64,000 nt of DNA. Origin: VBOC01 sp035635475. Lineage in GTDB: Bacteria; Bacteroidota; Ignavibacteria; UBA10030; SZUA-254. Made by a program: the position numbers and the translations under genes. Every line of letters starts with the position of its first letter. Positions within the stretch are counted from its first letter, which is position 1. A model generated the notes under the pieces. The model saw only the letters and a program-made list of their open reading frames with translations, did not search any database and was not told the DNA's origin. The DNA is taken from NCBI GenBank assembly GCA_035635475.1, contig DASQAZ010000055.1:1-64000 (forward strand). The letters run 5' to 3'. This document shows positions 30,775-38,170 of the stretch, piece after piece.

Positions 30775-31065
30775 ATGATCGGGATTCTCTACCGTCCGAT
30801 TGTAACGGAAAAAATGACGAATGTGCAGGAGAAGGGGCTGTATGCCTTCGAGGTCGCCCCGGGGGCGACGAAGATCGACATCGCCCGCGCGGTGGAAAAG
30901 AAATTCAACGTTTCGGTGAGGAACGTCCGTACGATGAACTGTAAGGGCAAGACGAAATCACAAATGACGAAGCGCGGAAAATTTGAGGGAAGGACGTCGC
31001 GTTTCAAGAAGGCGATCGTGACCCTCAAAGAGGGCGACAAAATCAACCTCTTTGAAAACGTCTAA
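30775..31065 (+). CDS. rplW: 50S ribosomal protein L23
   Basis: 96 residues, starting MIGILYRPIVTEKMTNVQEK and including YAFEVAPGATKIDIARAVEK and KFNVSVRNVRTMNCKGK. L23 sits at the tunnel exit and is the docking site for trigger factor and SRP. Length and motif order are normal. It is 10 bp after rplD and 21 bp before rplB. Confidence 0.98.
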   Translation: MIGILYRPIVTEKMTNVQEKGLYAFEVAPGATKIDIARAVEKKFNVSVRNVRTMNCKGKTKSQMTKRGKFEGRTSRFKKAIVTLKEGDKINLFENV

Positions 31066-31086
31066 CGGAAGGGGAAAAGGCACCCG

Positions 31087-31914
31087 ATGGGAATGCGCAG
31101 CTTAAAACCGACGACGCCCGGAACACGGTGGATGACGATTCCGACGTTCGACGAGATTACCAAGTCCGAACCTGAAAAATCGCTGATCGAGCCAAACAAT
31201 AGATCCGGGGGGCGCAACTCGAACGGTCATATCACCTCGCGCCACCGCGGAGGGGGTCACAAACGATTTTATCGCATCATCGACTTCAAGCGGGATAAAA
31301 AAAGAATTCCCGCAAAAGTCACCGCGATCGAGTATGATCCGAACCGTTCGGCGAGGATTGCCCTGCTGATGTATTCCGACGGCGAGAAACGCTATATCCT
31401 TGCCCCGGATGGCCTCAAGGTGGGAGAGGTGATCTCCTCCGGAGTCGATGCCGACGTCAAGATCGGCAACGCGATGCCTCTTGGGAATATTCTGGTCGGA
31501 ACATTCGTCCACAACGTGGAAATGCGCCCCGGAAAAGGCGGACAGATGGCGCGAAGCGCCGGCTGTTCGATCCAGGTGATGGCAAAAGAGGGGAAATACG
31601 CCCAGCTTCGTTTGCCCTCGGGAGAGATTCGCAACGTCCCTCTCGAGTGTTTTGCGACGATCGGCGTCGTGAGCAACATCGAGCATGAGAATATCACGAT
31701 CGGCAAGGCCGGCCGGTCGCGCTGGCTGGGCATTCGGCCGCAGTCACGCGGCGTCGTTCAGAACCCGGTCGATCACCCCCACGGCGGGGGTGAAGGGAAA
31801 TCCCCGCAGGGAAATCCCCACCCGGTATCCCCCTGGGGCTGGCATACCAAGGGAAAGAAAACCCGGCACCATAAGCTGAAATCGAATAAGTACATCGTCA
31901 AGCGACGTAAATAA
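31087..31914 (+). CDS. rplB: 50S ribosomal protein L2
   Basis: 275 residues, full length. Landmarks are GRNSNGHITSRHRGGGHKR, the central RNA-binding fold, and the highly conserved C-terminal NPVDHPHGGGEGKSPQG with a histidine important for peptidyl transfer. L2 is required for joining the subunits and for peptidyl-transferase activity. It starts 21 bp after rplW with AAGGGGAAAAGG upstream. Confidence 0.98.
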   Translation: MGMRSLKPTTPGTRWMTIPTFDEITKSEPEKSLIEPNNRSGGRNSNGHITSRHRGGGHKRFYRIIDFKRDKKRIPAKVTAIEYDPNRSARIALLMYSDGEKRYILAPDGLKVGEVISSGVDADVKIGNAMPLGNILVGTFVHNVEMRPGKGGQMARSAGCSIQVMAKEGKYAQLRLPSGEIRNVPLECFATIGVVSNIEHENITIGKAGRSRWLGIRPQSRGVVQNPVDHPHGGGEGKSPQGNPHPVSPWGWHTKGKKTRHHKLKSNKYIVKRRK

Positions 31915-31929
31915 TCCCGGAATCTTCGG

Positions 31930-32232
31930 ATGAGCCGATCTCTCAAAAAGGGCGCCTTTGTCGACCAGAGGCTGCTGGCGAAAGTCGAAGCCATGGCGAA
32001 GTCGGGCCAGAAAAAGGTGATCAAGACCTGGTCGCGATCCTCCACGATCACGCCAGACTTTGTCGGGCACACGTTCGCCGTGCACAACGGAAACAAATTC
32101 ATCCCGGTGTATATCCACGAGGGGATGGTAGGGCATAAGCTCGGTGAGTTCGCCCCTACCAGGATCTTCCGCGGCCACCCCGGGCTGAGGAGCGAAACCA
32201 CTACCACCGAAGCCGCACCCGAGGCAAGCTAA
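31930..32232 (+). CDS. rpsS: 30S ribosomal protein S19
   Basis: 100 residues. MSRSLKKGAFVDQRLLAKVE, TWSRSSTITPDFVGHTFAVH and GHKLGEFAPTRIFRGHPG are the family signatures. S19 lies in the 30S head with S13 and contacts the intersubunit bridge. The short C-terminal tail (TTTTEAAPEAS) is acidic and variable. It is 4 bp before rplV. Confidence 0.98.
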   Translation: MSRSLKKGAFVDQRLLAKVEAMAKSGQKKVIKTWSRSSTITPDFVGHTFAVHNGNKFIPVYIHEGMVGHKLGEFAPTRIFRGHPGLRSETTTTEAAPEAS

Positions 32233-32236
32233 GCCG

Positions 32237-32707
32237 ATGCTGGAAGCTCGAGCCATAAACCGGTATATCAATTCCTCGCCCCGCAAGATGCGGCTGGTCA
32301 TCGATCTGATCCGCGGCCGCTCGGTGAACGAGGCGATCAGCATCCTTCATTTCTCGCCGAAGCACGCGGCGAGGGTTGCCGAAAAAGTAGTACGTTCCGC
32401 GGTTTCGAACCTGCAAAATAAGGATGAAGCCGGAAGGGTGAACCCGGAATCGCTCTATATTAAGACAGCCTACGTCGACGGCGGGCCCGGTATGAAGCGC
32501 ATGCTGCCTGCCCCGATGGGACGGGCGTACAGGATCGTCAAGCGTTCAAACCACCTGACAATCATCGTGGCTCAACGAGAGGAAAAGTCTAAGGCGCCCG
32601 CGAAACCGCGGGAGAAGCATGTCCAGCAGAAGCAAGAAGTTGAAAGACCGAAAGAGAAAGTGAAAGACAAACCGAAAGTGAAAGACAAACCGAAAGAGAA
32701 AGAGTAG
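32237..32707 (+). CDS. rplV: 50S ribosomal protein L22 with lysine-rich C-terminal extension
   Basis: 156 residues; the core (about 1-112) is a normal L22 with RYINSSPRKMRLVIDLIRGR and APMGRAYRIVKRSNHLTIIV. L22 lines the exit tunnel. The last 40 residues are a K/E/P-rich extension (KPREKHVQQKQEVERPKEK, then KVKDKPKVKDKPKEKE) absent from the usual 110-residue protein. The tail contains an 18-bp tandem duplication at 32657-32692. It is 8 bp upstream of rpsC. Confidence 0.97.
   Translation: MLEARAINRYINSSPRKMRLVIDLIRGRSVNEAISILHFSPKHAARVAEKVVRSAVSNLQNKDEAGRVNPESLYIKTAYVDGGPGMKRMLPAPMGRAYRIVKRSNHLTIIVAQREEKSKAPAKPREKHVQQKQEVERPKEKVKDKPKVKDKPKEKE
32657..32692 (+). repeat. 18-bp tandem duplication in the rplV tail
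   Basis: Two identical 18-bp units, AAAGTGAAAGACAAACCG at 32657-32674 and 32675-32692, are in frame and encode KVKDKP twice. They lengthen the charged C-terminal tail of L22. Confidence 0.9.
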
Positions 32708-32715
32708 GGGGTCCT

Positions 32716-33372
32716 TTGGGTCAAAAAGTACATCCGGTCGGATTTCGGCTCGGCATCCTGCGCTCGTGGGATTCAAATTGGTACGACGATAAGGATTTTG
32801 CCGGGAAACTCCAGGAGGATCTCCGCGTCCGGAACTATATCCACAACCGGCTGAAAAAGGCCGGGATTTCGAGGATCCTGATCGATAGAACTCCCAAGAA
32901 AGCCGTGATCACGATCCATACGTCGCGCCCAGGAATCGTGATCGGCAGAAGCGGGAAAGAGATCACGCAATTGGAAGAGGAGCTCAAGCAAATCACCAAC
33001 AAAGAGGTGAAGATTCTCATTCATGAGATTAAGCGTCCCGAGCTGGACAGCTTTTTGCTCGCCGAGAATATAGCGGGACAGCTCGAAGGCAGGATGTCGT
33101 TCCGGCGCGCGATGAAAATGGCGATTACATCGGCGATGCGCATGGGCGCCGAAGGCGTGCGCGTCATGTGCGGCGGCCGGCTTGGCGGCGCCGAAATTGC
33201 CCGGTCTGAACAGTACAAAGAAGGCAGGATTCCACTCCACACCCTGCGGGCCGACATCGATTACGCTCAGGCCACTGCGATGACGATTTATGGGACGATC
33301 GGAGTGAAGGTATGGATCTGCCGGGGCGAAGTCCTCGACCGGACGCCAAAAGAGCCCCGGGGAGCGATCTAA
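32716..33372 (+). CDS. rpsC: 30S ribosomal protein S3
   Basis: 218 residues. It starts with TTG (MGQKVHPVGFRLGILRSWDS) and has the KH-domain motif RPGIVIGRSGKEITQLEEEL plus the C-terminal RMGAEGVRVMCGGRLGGAEI. S3 forms part of the mRNA entry helicase on the 30S subunit. TTG is supported because the family N-terminus begins exactly there and AGGGGG lies just upstream. It ends 1 bp before rplP. Confidence 0.98.
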   Translation: MGQKVHPVGFRLGILRSWDSNWYDDKDFAGKLQEDLRVRNYIHNRLKKAGISRILIDRTPKKAVITIHTSRPGIVIGRSGKEITQLEEELKQITNKEVKILIHEIKRPELDSFLLAENIAGQLEGRMSFRRAMKMAITSAMRMGAEGVRVMCGGRLGGAEIARSEQYKEGRIPLHTLRADIDYAQATAMTIYGTIGVKVWICRGEVLDRTPKEPRGAI

Positions 33373-33373
33373 A

Positions 33374-33796
33374 ATGTTGCTTCCGAAAAGAGTTAAATAT
33401 AGAAAGGCCCAGCGCGGCCGCATGAAGGGCAAGGCAACCCGCGGGGCGAGTGTCGCGTTCGGTGATTTCGGCTTGAAAGCGCTCGAACCCGGCTGGATCA
33501 CCCAGCGCCAGATCGAAGCGGCCCGAGTCGCCCTCACCCGCTTGATGAAGCGGGAGGGAAAAGTATGGATCAGAATTTTCCCGAGCAAACCGGTGACAAA
33601 AAAGCCCGCCGAGACGCGCATGGGCAGCGGCAAGGGGGTCCCGGAGTTCTGGGTGGCCGTCGTCAAACCCGGGACAATCATGTTCGAGCTCGGTGGGATC
33701 AAGCAGGCCGTCGCCTCCGAGGCCATGGATCTGGCCTCGCACAAGTTGCCGGTCAAGACCAGGATGGTCATACGGCCCTCGTACCACGCGGGTTGA
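33374..33796 (+). CDS. rplP: 50S ribosomal protein L16
   Basis: 140 residues, full length. MLLPKRVKYRKAQRGRMKGK, the arginine-rich N-terminal motif, is followed by RVALTRLMKREGKVWIRIFP and KPAETRMGSGKGVPEFWVAV. L16 positions tRNAs at the A and P sites and completes late 50S assembly. It lies between rpsC and rpmC in standard order. Confidence 0.98.
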   Translation: MLLPKRVKYRKAQRGRMKGKATRGASVAFGDFGLKALEPGWITQRQIEAARVALTRLMKREGKVWIRIFPSKPVTKKPAETRMGSGKGVPEFWVAVVKPGTIMFELGGIKQAVASEAMDLASHKLPVKTRMVIRPSYHAG

Positions 33797-33815
33797 TCAT
33801 GAGGAAGGATACCCT

Positions 33816-34031
33816 GTGAAAATTTTTCAAGTTCGAGAGCTTCCGCCGCAGGAGCTGGAGAAGCGAATCAAGGACGAAGAGGAGAATCTCGTCCATCTGA
33901 AATTTCAAAAGGCGACGAGCCAACTGGAGAACCCGCTGAAGATCCGGAATGCCCGCCGCGATATCGCCCGCATGAAAACAGTGCTGCGCGAAAGGCAGGC
34001 TCAGAGCGCCAAATCGGAGAAGAAACCGTGA
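33816..34031 (+). CDS. rpmC: 50S ribosomal protein L29
   Basis: 71 residues: MKIFQVRELPPQELEKRIKD, then LVHLKFQKATSQLENPLKIR and the typical RNARRDIARMKTVLRER. It is a helical-hairpin protein beside the tunnel exit. The frame is open upstream to 33693 inside rplP, but GTG 33816 with AGGAAGGA 8 nt before it matches the family start. Its stop overlaps the rpsQ start (GTGA). Confidence 0.96.
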   Translation: MKIFQVRELPPQELEKRIKDEEENLVHLKFQKATSQLENPLKIRNARRDIARMKTVLRERQAQSAKSEKKP

Positions 34032-34318
34032 CAGGGACGGTTACAATGGATCTCGCATCGGCGTTGCGCACATCGAAGCGTAAGCTGAGAGTCGGGCGCG
34101 TTGTCAGCAACAAGATGCAGAAGAGCATTGTTGTCGCGATCGAGCGCCGCGTCCCGCACGGCCTCTACCGCAAGTATTTCCGGCGGACCTCGCAGCTCAT
34201 GGCCCATGACGAGAAGCAAGAGGCGAAAATCGGAGATCTGGTGAAAATTATGGAAGTGCGCCCCTTGAGCAAGCGGAAGCGGTGGCGATTGGTTGAGATC
34301 GTTGAGAAAGCAAAATAG
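34028..34318 (+). CDS. rpsQ: 30S ribosomal protein S17
   Basis: 96 residues. The OB-fold core contains KRKLRVGRVVSNKMQKSIVV, ERRVPHGLYRKYFRRTSQLM and the end RPLSKRKRWRLVEIVEKAK. S17 is a primary 16S-binding protein in the 30S body. The start is uncertain: GTG at 34028 overlaps the rpmC stop, and an in-frame ATG at 34046 would remove six residues. Either way the conserved core is intact. Confidence 0.97.
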   Translation: MTGTVTMDLASALRTSKRKLRVGRVVSNKMQKSIVVAIERRVPHGLYRKYFRRTSQLMAHDEKQEAKIGDLVKIMEVRPLSKRKRWRLVEIVEKAK

Positions 34319-34338
34319 GCTGAGACGCCCGGTAACCG

Positions 34339-34707
34339 ATGATCCAGGAAGAGACAAATCTCGTTGTCGCAGATAATTCAGGAGCCAAGAAAGTGCGGTG
34401 CATCCGCGTTCTTGGCGGCCACGACCGGCGGTACGCCGGCGTGGGCGATCTGATCGTCGTTTCGGTGAAAAGCGCAATCCCGGGTGCTGCCATCAAGAAA
34501 GGTGAAATGTCGAGAGCGGTCATCGTACGGACGAAGAAAGAAACACGGCGCAAAGACGGCTCCTTCATCCGGTTCGATGAAAATGCCGCCGTTCTGTTGA
34601 ATCCGCAGGGGGAACCGAGGGGAACGCGCATCTTTGGCCCCGTTGCGAGAGAATTACGGGATAAGAATTATATGAAGATCATCTCGCTGGCGCCGGAAGT
34701 TTTATGA
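34339..34707 (+). CDS. rplN: 50S ribosomal protein L14
   Basis: 122 residues, the standard length. It begins MIQEETNLVVADNSGAKKVR and has the signature around GDLIVVSVKSAIPGAAIKKG and DENAAVLLNPQGEPRGTRIF. L14 lies at the subunit interface and contributes to bridge B5/B8. It overlaps rplX by 4 bp (ATGA), so translation of the pair is coupled. Confidence 0.98.
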   Translation: MIQEETNLVVADNSGAKKVRCIRVLGGHDRRYAGVGDLIVVSVKSAIPGAAIKKGEMSRAVIVRTKKETRRKDGSFIRFDENAAVLLNPQGEPRGTRIFGPVARELRDKNYMKIISLAPEVL

Positions 34708-35027
34708 AAATCCATAAGAATGATAACGTAAAGGTCATTGCCGGGAATTCGCGGGGGAAAACCGGAAAAGTTCTCAAGGTTTTTCGAGAAGAGCGGCGGG
34801 TGATCATCGAAGGCGTGAACATCATTCGTCGTCACTCGAGGCCTTCGCAGAAAAATCCGCAGGGAGGGATCGTCCAGAAGGAAGCGCCGGTGACCGCGGC
34901 GAACGTCATGGTGATTTGCCCGAAATGCAGCACGCCATCGCGGCTGGGGCATAAGCCCGTGACCGATTCAACGACCGGGAGAAAGCACATGATGCGCGTC
35001 TGCCGCAATTGCGAAGAAATGTTTTAG
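34704..35027 (+). CDS. rplX: 50S ribosomal protein L24
   Basis: 107 residues. The N-terminal KOW domain is KIHKNDNVKVIAGNSRGKTG. A C-terminal segment with CPKC and CRNC pairs (near residues 72-75 and 99-102) suggests a zinc ribbon, a feature of only some L24 proteins. L24 is an assembly initiator of the 50S subunit near the tunnel exit. The ATG overlaps the rplN stop. Confidence 0.97.
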   Translation: MKIHKNDNVKVIAGNSRGKTGKVLKVFREERRVIIEGVNIIRRHSRPSQKNPQGGIVQKEAPVTAANVMVICPKCSTPSRLGHKPVTDSTTGRKHMMRVCRNCEEMF

Positions 35028-35042
35028 CGCCTGAAAAAGCAT

Positions 35043-35744
35043 ATGGGAAAAGAAAAGCCAGAGAAAACAGAGAAGCCACAGAAAACCGAGAAGCCGCAGA
35101 AAACCGAGAAGAGTCCCAAGAAGACCGCGGCCGCCGCCCCTCAGCCGGGCGCCCAGGAAACCGGGGTTCCTCCGCGCCTGCACGAACTTTTTGTGAAGCA
35201 GCTCGTTCCGGATCTGATGAAGCGATTCAAGTATTCGAATGTCATGCAGGTTCCGAGACTCGAAAAGATCGCCGTCAACGTCGGCGTGGGCCAGGCATCG
35301 CAGGATTCGAAATTACTCGACGTCGTTGTGAAGGACCTCGAAACGATTGTCGGCCAGAAAGTCGTAACGACGAAGGCGAAGAAGGCGATTTCGAATTTCA
35401 AATTGCGCGAAGGTCTGCCGATCGGCGCAAGAGTCACGCTCCGGAAACACCGGATGTATGAGTTCATGGACCGTTTTATCAGCATCGCAGTGCCCAGGAT
35501 CCGCGACTTCCGCGGCTTTTCCGATAAATCTTTTGACGGCCGCGGGAACTATACCGTCGGCGTGAAGGAACACATTATCTTCCCGGAGATCGATGTTGAC
35601 AAAGTAACGAAAGTTTTTGGAATGGACATCTGCTTTGTCACGACGGCCAAGACCGATCAGGAAGCGCACGAGCTCCTGAAAGGGTTCGGGATGCCGTTCG
35701 TGAAGCGTGAGGAACCGATCGAACAGAAAACACCAAGCGCCTAA
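35043..35744 (+). CDS. rplE: 50S ribosomal protein L5 with charged N-terminal extension
   Basis: 233 residues, about 45-50 longer than usual. The extra N-terminus is a K/E/T/P-rich tract (MGKEKPEKTEKPQKTEKP and on) made by 18-bp repeats. The normal L5 core starts near residue 42 with RLHELFVKQLVPDLMKRFKY and includes KIAVNVGVGQASQDSK, GLPIGARVTLRKHRMYEF and DVDKVTKVFGMDICFVT. L5 holds 5S rRNA and contacts P-site tRNA. No ATG fits a start nearer to the core, and the tract is open and in frame. Confidence 0.96.
   Translation: MGKEKPEKTEKPQKTEKPQKTEKSPKKTAAAAPQPGAQETGVPPRLHELFVKQLVPDLMKRFKYSNVMQVPRLEKIAVNVGVGQASQDSKLLDVVVKDLETIVGQKVVTTKAKKAISNFKLREGLPIGARVTLRKHRMYEFMDRFISIAVPRIRDFRGFSDKSFDGRGNYTVGVKEHIIFPEIDVDKVTKVFGMDICFVTTAKTDQEAHELLKGFGMPFVKREEPIEQKTPSA
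35061..35114 (+). repeat. 18-bp tandem repeat, three units, in the rplE 5' end
   Basis: Three in-frame 18-bp units at 35061-35078, 35079-35096 and 35097-35114 encode EKTEKP, QKTEKP and QKTEKS. Units 1 and 2 differ at a few bases; units 2 and 3 are nearly identical up to the last codon. They form the charged N-terminal extension of L5. Confidence 0.9.
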
Positions 35745-35761
35745 CAAAGAGGAGATCAGCG

Positions 35762-35947
35762 GTGGCACGATTGGCGATGATTGTAAAGGCGAAGCGGAAG
35801 CCAAAATATCCGGTGAGAAAGCATAATCGCTGTCTGATTTGCGGCCGGCCGCGGGGGTTCCTGCGGAAATTCGGCATGTGCCGGATCTGCTTCCGCAAAA
35901 TGGCCCTCGAGGGGAAAATTCCCGGCGTTGTCAAGGCGAGCTGGTAG
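35762..35947 (+). CDS. rpsN: 30S ribosomal protein S14, zinc-binding short form
   Basis: 61 residues, the short type Z form. It begins with GTG (MARLAMIVKAKRKPKYPVRK) and has the zinc site CLICGRP...CRIC with two CxxC pairs, ending EGKIPGVVKASW. It is placed in the 30S head next to S3 and S10. GAGG lies upstream of the start. Full-length zinc-independent S14 is not seen in the window. Confidence 0.97.
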   Translation: MARLAMIVKAKRKPKYPVRKHNRCLICGRPRGFLRKFGMCRICFRKMALEGKIPGVVKASW

Positions 35948-35964
35948 GAACAAGGAACAAGTTC

Positions 35965-36360
35965 ATGAATACGACAGATCCGATAGCAGACTATCTGACG
36001 CGGTTGCGAAACGCAATCCGCGCCCGCCATAAGCGCGTTGATGTCCCCGCTTCAAATCTCAAGCGCGAGTTGTCCAGGATCTTGCTGGAAGAAAAGTTTA
36101 TCAGCGGCTATACCGATATCCCGGACAAGAAGCAGGGACTCTTGCGGATCGTCCTCCGCTCGTCCGATGGCATCAACGCGATCACGGGCTTGAAGCGTAT
36201 CAGCAGACCCGGTCTGCGCGTCTATGTCCCTGCCCGGGAGCTGCCTCGCGTTCTCAACGGATTGGGCATCGCCGTGGTCTCCACGTCGATGGGTCTTATG
36301 ACCGAAAAAAGCTGTGCCGCCCGGAAGGTCGGCGGAGAAGTTCTCTGTCACGTTTGGTAA
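35965..36360 (+). CDS. rpsH: 30S ribosomal protein S8
   Basis: 131 residues. MNTTDPIADYLTRLRNAIRA and the C-terminal STSMGLMTEKSCAARKVGGE are diagnostic. S8 organises the central domain of 16S rRNA and in E. coli represses the spc operon. The frame is open upstream to 35839 within rpsN, but ATG 35965 with AAGGA before it gives the normal S8 length. Confidence 0.97.
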   Translation: MNTTDPIADYLTRLRNAIRARHKRVDVPASNLKRELSRILLEEKFISGYTDIPDKKQGLLRIVLRSSDGINAITGLKRISRPGLRVYVPARELPRVLNGLGIAVVSTSMGLMTEKSCAARKVGGEVLCHVW

Positions 36361-36384
36361 CCAGGAATTGAAGGAGCGTGAGTC

Positions 36385-36942
36385 TTGTCACGAATAGGAC
36401 GTAAGCCGATACCGATTGAGAAGGGTGTCAAGGTCCAGATGACCGACAGAAATCTCAAAGTCGCCGGATCGAAGGGCGAGCTGTCCGCCCTGGTCCCCGC
36501 GAGTATTGTCGTCAGCATCAAGGACGATGTCATCCAACTGTCACGCTCTTCCGATACGAAGCCGGAACGGGCGCTCCACGGGACGTGGCGCGCGTTGGTT
36601 AATAACATGGTCAAAGGGGTCGCGCAAGGGTTTGTCAGAAAACTGGAAATCGTGGGCGTGGGTTACAAGGCTGAAATCAAAGGGAAAAAAATACAACTTG
36701 CGCTCGGCTATTCCCATCCGATACTTTTTGAGCCTCCGGCTGGGATCAAGATTGAGATTCCGCTGCCGACGAGTATCGTTGTCTCGGGAATCGACAAACA
36801 GCTTGTCGGCCAGGTTGCCGCCAAGCTTCGCTCATTCCGGCCCCCGGAACCGTACAAGGGCAAAGGCGTGAAATACGAGGGTGAGTATATCCGCCGCAAG
36901 GCCGGCAAGGCGGCGGCAACAGCCGGAACGAAGGTAGGGTAA
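36385..36942 (+). CDS. rplF: 50S ribosomal protein L6
   Basis: 185 residues. It begins with TTG (MSRIGRKPIPIEKGVKVQMT), with AAGGAG about 8 nt upstream. The two-domain L6 fold is indicated by LHGTWRALVNNMVKGVAQGF, KLEIVGVGYKAEIKGKKIQL and the C-terminal motif RPPEPYKGKGVKYEGEYIRR. L6 lies near the sarcin-ricin loop. A short Ala-rich tail follows. Confidence 0.98.
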   Translation: MSRIGRKPIPIEKGVKVQMTDRNLKVAGSKGELSALVPASIVVSIKDDVIQLSRSSDTKPERALHGTWRALVNNMVKGVAQGFVRKLEIVGVGYKAEIKGKKIQLALGYSHPILFEPPAGIKIEIPLPTSIVVSGIDKQLVGQVAAKLRSFRPPEPYKGKGVKYEGEYIRRKAGKAAATAGTKVG

Positions 36943-36949
36943 CGGCCGC

Positions 36950-37318
36950 ATGATCAAAAAATCGAGAGTTGGACGCAGGGCAACGATCAAGCACCGCGTC
37001 CGGATGAAGATCGCGGGGACGACGGATCGTCCGCGCCTGACCGTCTATCGCAGCTTGCATCATCTGTATGCTCAGCTTGTCGACGATTCAAAGGGTAAAA
37101 CCCTCGTTTCCACATCGACCCTTTCGAAAGAGCTCCGTGAGGCGTTGAAGGGCGTAAAAGCAAAAAAGGAAATTGCAAAGCGCGTCGGCATGGATGTTGC
37201 AAAGAAGGCAGTGGCGCTGAATGTCAAGAAGGTGGTCTTCGACCGAAACGGATATCTCTACCACGGCATTGTCAAGGCCATGGCCGATGGTGCCCGTGAG
37301 GCGGGGCTGGAGTTTTGA
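36950..37318 (+). CDS. rplR: 50S ribosomal protein L18
   Basis: 122 residues. RIKHRVRMKIAGTTDRPRLT-type sequence (here KHRVRMKIAGTTDRPRLTVY) and the C-terminal FDRNGYLYHGIVKAMADGAR are typical. L18 bridges 5S rRNA to the 50S subunit with L5. It starts 7 bp after rplF. A tRNA-Gln gene, rather than rpsE, follows immediately. Confidence 0.98.
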   Translation: MIKKSRVGRRATIKHRVRMKIAGTTDRPRLTVYRSLHHLYAQLVDDSKGKTLVSTSTLSKELREALKGVKAKKEIAKRVGMDVAKKAVALNVKKVVFDRNGYLYHGIVKAMADGAREAGLEF

Positions 37319-37337
37319 AATTCGCAGAGGTTTCCAC

Positions 37338-37408
37338 TGCCGGGTCGTCTAATGGCAGGACAGCGGCCTTTGGAGCCGTCAGTGGAGGTTCGAATCCTCC
37401 CCCGGCAG
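37338..37408 (+). tRNA. tRNA-Gln (anticodon TTG) inside the spc operon
   Basis: 71 nt. Acceptor TGCCGGG pairs with CCCGGCA; the D-arm has GTCTAATGGCAGGAC; the anticodon stem GCGGC/GCCGT has loop CTTTGGA giving TTG; the T-arm is GGAGGTTCGAATCCTCC. The 3' CCA is not encoded. It lies between rplR and rpsE on the same strand with no promoter or terminator beside it, so it is presumably cut from the long ribosomal-protein transcript. Confidence 0.97.
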
Positions 37409-37446
37409 CACGAAACGACATAATTAAAAACTCGGAGTAACTCTCT

Positions 37447-37980
37447 GTGGCAAGAATCAGGGCTGGTGAGCTTGAACTCAAAGACCGTTTGGTGCACATT
37501 AACCGCGTCGCCAAAGTCGTTAAAGGGGGCCGGCGGTTTAGTTTCAGCGCAGTTGTTGTCGTCGGGGACGGCAACGGGCACGTCGGCATCGGTCTGGGCA
37601 AGGCGAACGAAGTTCAGGATGCAATTTCCAAGGGGATCGACGACGCAAAGAAGAATATCGTCACCGTGCCGGTCGTGAACGGAACCATTCCACATTCGAT
37701 TATAGGAAAGTACTGCGCTTCGAGAGTCCTCCTGAAGCCCGCGTCTCCCGGAACCGGCCTCATTGCCGGCGGAGGCGTCAGGGCGGTGCTTGAATCCGCC
37801 GGAGTGAAGGACGTTCTCACGAAGTCAATCGGCTCATCGAATCCGCACAATGTCGTCAAGGCCACGATGAGGGCGCTGCTCACGCTCATCGACGCGCGGA
37901 CCATGGCACAGCGGCGGGGGATGTCGGTCGAGGAGCTCTTTAGAACACCGGCGCCTGTCGCCGGCAAAACCGCACTTTGA
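37447..37980 (+). CDS. rpsE: 30S ribosomal protein S5
   Basis: 177 residues, starting with GTG (MARIRAGELELKDRLVHINR). Signature pieces are GRRFSFSAVVVVGDGNGHVG, RVLLKPASPGTGLIAGGGVR and SSNPHNVVKATMRALL. S5 forms part of the mRNA entry site and influences decoding fidelity. GGAG lies 9 nt upstream. It follows the embedded tRNA-Gln by 38 bp and abuts rpmD. Confidence 0.98.
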   Translation: MARIRAGELELKDRLVHINRVAKVVKGGRRFSFSAVVVVGDGNGHVGIGLGKANEVQDAISKGIDDAKKNIVTVPVVNGTIPHSIIGKYCASRVLLKPASPGTGLIAGGGVRAVLESAGVKDVLTKSIGSSNPHNVVKATMRALLTLIDARTMAQRRGMSVEELFRTPAPVAGKTAL

Positions 37981-38165
37981 TGACGCGAAAAATCAAAATA
38001 ACGCAGGTGGTCAGTCAGATCGATACCCTCGAAGCCCACAAGCGCACGATTCAGGCGCTCGGATTGGGCAGGCCGAACCGGTCGGTGATTAAGACCGACA
38101 CTCCGCAGATCCGCGGGATGATCAACGCCGTACGCCATCTCGTCAAAGTCGAGGAGGTGAAGTAG
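37980..38165 (+). CDS. rpmD: 50S ribosomal protein L30
   Basis: 61 residues: MTRKIKITQVVSQIDTLEAH, then RTIQALGLGRPNRSVIKTDT and RGMINAVRHLVKVEEV, the complete bacterial short L30. The ATG shares its A with the rpsE stop (TGATG), so the genes overlap by one base; an in-frame TTG at 37977 would add one residue. It is followed by rplO after 5 bp. Confidence 0.97.
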   Translation: MTRKIKITQVVSQIDTLEAHKRTIQALGLGRPNRSVIKTDTPQIRGMINAVRHLVKVEEVK

Positions 38166-38170
38166 TCTCT

